Of a stretch of DNA of 64,000 nt, positions 60,484-64,000 are shown one piece after another. Source of the stretch: Acinetobacter colistiniresistens (GTDB lineage Bacteria; Pseudomonadota; Gammaproteobacteria; Pseudomonadales; Moraxellaceae); contig NZ_KE340380.1 in assembly GCF_000413935.1 (NCBI RefSeq), positions 62,001-126,000 of the forward strand, written 5' to 3'. The notes under the pieces were generated by a model. The model made no database searches. It was given only the letters and a program-made list of their open reading frames with translations, and was not told the DNA's origin. The position numbers and the translations under genes are program-made. How positions within the stretch are numbered: position 1 is the first letter of the stretch; every line of letters starts with the position of its first letter.

Positions 60484-61197
60484 TTAGTCTTGATCTAAAT
60501 GGGACAGAAAATGATTCATAATTTGGGCAGTTTTATTCTCTAACTGTGCAGCATAGGCCTGATTATCTTGGCGCAATTGAGGAATCGATAAGCTCGCATG
60601 GCGTATTTCACAGGTATGCCCAATCAGCCATTTCTCAAAACTTTGCCCAACCACTTCAAGATGAAATTGTAAGGCGAGAATATTATTGCCAACAGAAAAG
60701 GCCTGATTTGGATAGATTGCTGAGCTTGCAAGTAAGGTCGCATCTGCTGGTAGATCGAAGGTATCCCCATGCCAGTGCAATACTTCCACATTTTCCAGTG
60801 CGGCTAAAGGATTCTGCTCAACAGCCTTAATTTCCAATTGGCTCCAACCAATTTCTTTCTGGTGTCCTGCATAGACTTTTGCACCCAATGCATGCGCGAT
60901 GAGTTGTGCACCTAAGCAAATGCCAATGGTTGGTTTATTGGCTTTTAAGCGCTGTTTTAAACCTGCAATTTCATCCACTAAAAATGGATAGTCCTCGGTT
61001 TCATAGACGCCGATTGGACCACCGAGAATCACCGTTAAGCCTTCATAATTAAGTGCAGGGCTCAGATCATCGACACCTGCTTCGAAATAACGGACACGGA
61101 AGCCGAACTGATAAAAAACATCTTCTAAAGAACCGAGATCTTCAAAAGCAAGATGTTGAATGGCATAGACTGTTTTTAGATGAGCGGCGAGGGGCAT
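60484..61197 (-). CDS. Class I glutamine amidotransferase
   Basis: 237 residues. The catalytic triad is visible: Cys94 in GICLGAQLIAHALGAKVY, and His179 and Glu181 in ALQFHLEV. LGGPIGVYETEDYPFL is the oxyanion-side loop. It is a stand-alone GMP-synthase-like (GATase1) protein, not joined to a synthase domain. Relatives release ammonia from glutamine or hydrolyse gamma-glutamyl compounds. It follows eutC in the same direction by 114 bases, which may point to a link with ethanolamine or gamma-glutamyl metabolism, but this is only positional. The substrate is unknown. Confidence 0.85.
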   Translation of the reverse strand: MPLAAHLKTVYAIQHLAFEDLGSLEDVFYQFGFRVRYFEAGVDDLSPALNYEGLTVILGGPIGVYETEDYPFLVDEIAGLKQRLKANKPTIGICLGAQLIAHALGAKVYAGHQKEIGWSQLEIKAVEQNPLAALENVEVLHWHGDTFDLPADATLLASSAIYPNQAFSVGNNILALQFHLEVVGQSFEKWLIGHTCEIRHASLSIPQLRQDNQAYAAQLENKTAQIMNHFLSHLDQD

Positions 61198-61311
61198 AAC
61201 CGAGTACCGTTGAATAAAAATATTTTGTATCTTAAATCATTTTTAAGACAGATGTCTTGATGTTGTATGCTGTGGGCGGCGCTAAAAAATAGTGTTGCCC
61301 ACATCGCCATT

Positions 61312-62124
61312 TTAAAAAAGCAGTTTAGGTTGATGATTGTCTTCCAGAGTCGGAACAACATGTTCATCCTTTAAATCAACGCCAGAAAGCCCCAGTCGCT
61401 TGGAATTATGCATTAAAGCCAGTAAGCGTTGGGTCGCAATCGGGATACTTAATCCTGCGGGACGAATATTTGAAATACAGTTACGTTGTGAATCCAGACA
61501 GCCACTGTATGCATCCAAGGTGTAATAGAGTCCCATGCTGTCAGGTGAGCTGAGCCCCGGACGCTCACCAATCAGCATAATCAACATACGCGCCTGAAAA
61601 ATTTCAGCGATTTCATCACCCAACGCAACGCGGCTGCCTGTGGCAATCACCACAGGCGCTAAAGACCATTGTTGTTCTGCAAAAGGTTGGATCAGTGCCT
61701 GTATAAAAGGCAGCGCATTTTCCTCAATGGCTCGGGCAGATAAACCATCACCAATCACGATGCAGACATCATAACCTTGCTGATGTTGTTTAGTCTGCTG
61801 AAGCTGCTGTACCGACTGGGGTGCAAGTAATCGTCCTAAATCAGGTCGTTTTAAATACAGCTCTTTGTGTTCTGCCTGACTTTGTACATGGATTGGATTG
61901 AGCCCCAGTTGTTGTAATTGCTCAGTGAGTAATTCAACATTTAAGCACTGGAAAACTGCATCTTTGGCCTGAGCATGGCTGAGTTGAAAATCCAGTAAAG
62001 CACGGGTTGGAATACTGCAACCGGTGCGTCCAATGGCAATACGAGCATCGGTAAACTGTTTTAGGGTTTCCCATTGGTCTTGATGTGTTTGGGCTGGAAA
62101 TTGAATGTCTTTTGAAAGTTTCAT
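61312..62124 (-). CDS. eutC: Ethanolamine ammonia-lyase small subunit
   Basis: 270 residues. DARIAIGRTGCSIPTRALLDFQ, HAQAKDAVF, VCIVIGDGLSARAIEENA and LIGERPGLSSPDSMGLYYT are the conserved stretches that hold adenosylcobalamin together with EutB. IRPAGLSIPIATQRLLAL follows toward the end. With EutB it splits ethanolamine into acetaldehyde and ammonia. It lies 10 bases after eutB, clearly in one operon. Confidence 0.96.
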   Translation of the reverse strand: MKLSKDIQFPAQTHQDQWETLKQFTDARIAIGRTGCSIPTRALLDFQLSHAQAKDAVFQCLNVELLTEQLQQLGLNPIHVQSQAEHKELYLKRPDLGRLLAPQSVQQLQQTKQHQQGYDVCIVIGDGLSARAIEENALPFIQALIQPFAEQQWSLAPVVIATGSRVALGDEIAEIFQARMLIMLIGERPGLSSPDSMGLYYTLDAYSGCLDSQRNCISNIRPAGLSIPIATQRLLALMHNSKRLGLSGVDLKDEHVVPTLEDNHQPKLLF

Positions 62125-62134
62125 CAGACTCTCC

Positions 62135-63520
62135 TCAATGCATCAATAATTTGGAGAATTGAGCGGGCATCTGTTTTGCCCAATGAATATGCTGGTGTTG
62201 CTGTTTTAAAATCCCTTGCTGCTCTAACCAAGCGGAAAACTCAGGTGCAGGCTGTAGTCCAAGTAACTGCCTGAGATAGAGTGCATCATGAAAAGAGGTC
62301 GTTTGATAATTCAGCATCACATCATCTGAACCCGGAATGCCCATAATAAAATTAATGCCTGCCGTACCAAATAGGGTCAGTAGTACATCCATATCGTTTT
62401 GATCGGCATCGGCATGATTGGTATAGCAAATATCACAGCCCATTGGCAGACCGAGCAGTTTGCCACAGAAATGATCTTCCAGACCGGCTCGGATAATTTG
62501 TTTTCCATCGTAGAGATATTCGGGGCCAATAAAACCGACTACAGTATTGACCAATAAGGGATTGTATTTGCGTGCTACTGCATAAGCACGTGCTTCAATC
62601 GTCTGTTGATCGACGCCATGATGCGCATTGCTGGACAGGGCACTGCCTTGACCTGTTTCAAAGTACATCACATTGTTGCCAAGCGTACCTCGATTTAAAG
62701 CCAGCGTCGCTTCATAACCTTCCTGCAGCATGGCAAGTGAAATACCGAAACCCTCATTGGCTTTCTGTGTACCTGCGATGGATTGAAACATCAGGTCAAT
62801 TGGAACATTTTTTTCTGCCAGTTGAATGCCTGAACTGATATGGGTTAGGACACAAGACTGGGTTGGGATTTGATATTCCTGAATGACGTGGTCGATCAGT
62901 TTTAACAGTTCAGATAAATTATGCAGATTGTCAGTTGCAGGATTAATCCCAATCACCGCATCGCCATTGCCATACATCAGACCATCCAAGATACTGGCGG
63001 AAATACCCAGTACATCATCGGTGGGATGATTTGGTTGTAGACGGGTCGATAGGTGTCCTTTTAAGCCAATGGTATTGCGAAATTGGGTGATGACCTCACA
63101 TTTACTTGCGACATAAATCAGATCTTGATTGCGCATGATTTTACTCACAGCTGCAACCATTTCAGGGGTTAATCCCGCTGCAAGTTGTTGTAGTTTCTCA
63201 GTTGTTGCATCCTCGCTGAGTAACCAATTACGGAAATCGCCAACCGTAAAATGTGCAATCGGTGCAAACAGATCAGCACGATGTTCATCAATAATCAGAC
63301 GGGTAATTTCATCGCTTTCGTAGTCCACCACGGTTTCATTTAAAAAGTTTTTTAAAGGCACATCTGCCAGCGTGATTTGTGCTGCAACTCGTTCAGTTGC
63401 ATCCTGTGCCGCAACGCCGGCCAGTTGATCGCCAGAACGTAAAGGGGTGGCTTTTGCCATCAAGGTTTTAAGATCAGCAAATTGATAATGTTGTTGGGCC
63501 ACGATTTGACGGTAACGCAT
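62135..63520 (-). CDS. eutB: Ethanolamine ammonia-lyase large subunit
   Basis: 461 residues, the TIM-barrel catalytic subunit. LKTLMAKATPLRSGDQLAGVAA starts the protein in the family pattern, and QPNHPTDDVLGISASILDGLMYGNGDAVIGINP, given here as separate adjoining pieces QPNHPTDDVLGIS and GNGDAVIGINP, holds substrate-binding residues. CDICYTNHADADQNDMDVLL and MGIPGSDDVMLNYQTTSFHD are conserved. No shell proteins (EutM, EutN) or EutE/G/Q lie in this window, as in other bacteria that use ethanolamine as a nitrogen source without microcompartments. Confidence 0.97.
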   Translation of the reverse strand: MRYRQIVAQQHYQFADLKTLMAKATPLRSGDQLAGVAAQDATERVAAQITLADVPLKNFLNETVVDYESDEITRLIIDEHRADLFAPIAHFTVGDFRNWLLSEDATTEKLQQLAAGLTPEMVAAVSKIMRNQDLIYVASKCEVITQFRNTIGLKGHLSTRLQPNHPTDDVLGISASILDGLMYGNGDAVIGINPATDNLHNLSELLKLIDHVIQEYQIPTQSCVLTHISSGIQLAEKNVPIDLMFQSIAGTQKANEGFGISLAMLQEGYEATLALNRGTLGNNVMYFETGQGSALSSNAHHGVDQQTIEARAYAVARKYNPLLVNTVVGFIGPEYLYDGKQIIRAGLEDHFCGKLLGLPMGCDICYTNHADADQNDMDVLLTLFGTAGINFIMGIPGSDDVMLNYQTTSFHDALYLRQLLGLQPAPEFSAWLEQQGILKQQHQHIHWAKQMPAQFSKLLMH

Positions 63521-63543
63521 GCGCTTCTCCTTAATCTTCCTGA

Positions 63544-64000
63544 TTATTGCTTTTCATCTGCGGTGATCTGGGCAAACTCTTCTTCTGGTGTTCCTTGGAT
63601 GAGTCGATGGCGGCTATAAAATATAAAATAAGCAATAAAGACCATATAAATGCCTGCTGCAATACACCACACTTTAGGATTGACCAGAAAGCCTGCAACA
63701 ACTGCAATCGCTGCCAGAATCAAGGCAATACTCGAAGTGAAAATACCGCCAGGTGTCTTATAGGGACGGTGCATTAAGGGGCGAGATACGCGCAGCTTAA
63801 TATGCGACAGCATCATCAATACATAAGAAATGGTTGCACCGAAGACTGCAATTAAAATCAGTAGGTCACCTTCTTTACTTAAAGAAAGCAGAAAACCAAT
63901 AATGCCGGGAATAATGATGGCTAAATAAGGGGCATGGTTTTTATTGGTCAATGACAGCGATGTGGGTAAATAGCCGGCACGGGAGAGGGCGAAAATTTGG
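63544..64000 (-). CDS. eat: Ethanolamine permease, C-terminal part (cut by window edge)
   Basis: The frame is open to the right edge; the visible part is about 151 residues. QIFALSRAGYLPTSLSLTNKN is the APC-superfamily stretch before the later membrane spans, and four spans follow. The last cytoplasmic part has YFIFYSRHRLIQGTPEEEFAQIT, with the Pro-Glu-Glu-Glu-Phe ending characteristic of the ethanolamine permease Eat. It lies 23 bases upstream of eutB, so eat-eutB-eutC form an uptake-and-cleavage operon. Confidence 0.88.
   Translation of the reverse strand, partial: QIFALSRAGYLPTSLSLTNKNHAPYLAIIIPGIIGFLLSLSKEGDLLILIAVFGATISYVLMMLSHIKLRVSRPLMHRPYKTPGGIFTSSIALILAAIAVVAGFLVNPKVWCIAAGIYMVFIAYFIFYSRHRLIQGTPEEEFAQITADEKQ

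Overview
The window is ordinary chromosomal DNA, about 40% G+C, from a gammaproteobacterium that is almost certainly an Acinetobacter. The pointers are an Hfq with a long glycine-rich tail of FGGQG repeats, a CsrA with a histidine/asparagine-rich tail, the alaS-lysC-csrA and tsaE-mutL-miaA-hfq orders, hisZ next to purA, a cyoABCDE bo3 oxidase operon and eat-eutB-eutC without microcompartment genes. The species cannot be fixed from the sequence alone. I see no rRNA or tRNA gene, insertion sequence, prophage or CRISPR array.

Layout. 1-7.2 kb: iron acquisition, with a PepSY membrane protein and a CysJ-like flavoreductase in one operon and two divergent TonB-dependent receptors sharing a region with a good Fur box. 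7.4-12.9 kb: a small membrane peptide, an AzgA-type purine permease with an adenine-deaminase-type enzyme, cytochrome b561, a lipoprotein, rnhB and csrA. 13-22.7 kb: lysC, alaS, an Epd/GapA-like dehydrogenase, hisZ and purA, with a small accessory pocket (acetyltransferase and a gene remnant) in between. 22.7-28 kb: a candidate small transcript, then a WYL regulator divergent from a four-gene operon (circularly permuted ATP-grasp, short alpha-E protein, transglutaminase, Anbu proteasome-like protease). 28-34 kb: DoxX, alr, dnaB, an HxlR regulator with its oxidoreductase, and rpsF-rpsR-rplI. 34-43.9 kb: cyoABCDE, an RDD protein, a large palindromic element, ppsA and its regulator ppsR. 44-50.8 kb: a PAS-GGDEF-EAL protein, a luciferase-like oxidoreductase, a glycine-zipper protein, two pseudouridine synthases, an acetyltransferase and an orphan DinJ-like antitoxin. 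50.9-60 kb: tsaE-mutL-miaA-hfq, an EamA transporter, a nitroreductase, lpxH, ppiB and glnS. 60-64 kb: a gene-poor gap with a Fur-like box, a class I glutamine amidotransferase, and the ethanolamine genes eutC, eutB and a permease cut by the window edge.

Functional links: ppsA and ppsR form a PEP-synthase/regulator pair; the purine permease and deaminase form a salvage pair; the ethanolamine genes cover uptake and cleavage; the cyo genes supply a quinol oxidase and its heme O synthase. The least understood parts are the ATP-grasp/alpha-E/transglutaminase/Anbu operon, a three-armed palindromic element between ppsA and the RDD gene, a Fur-box-associated transcription unit with no intact gene at 60.1-60.4 kb, a promoter-to-terminator unit carrying only an 18-codon ORF at 22.7-23.0 kb, and a perfect 14-bp inverted repeat in the cyo leader.
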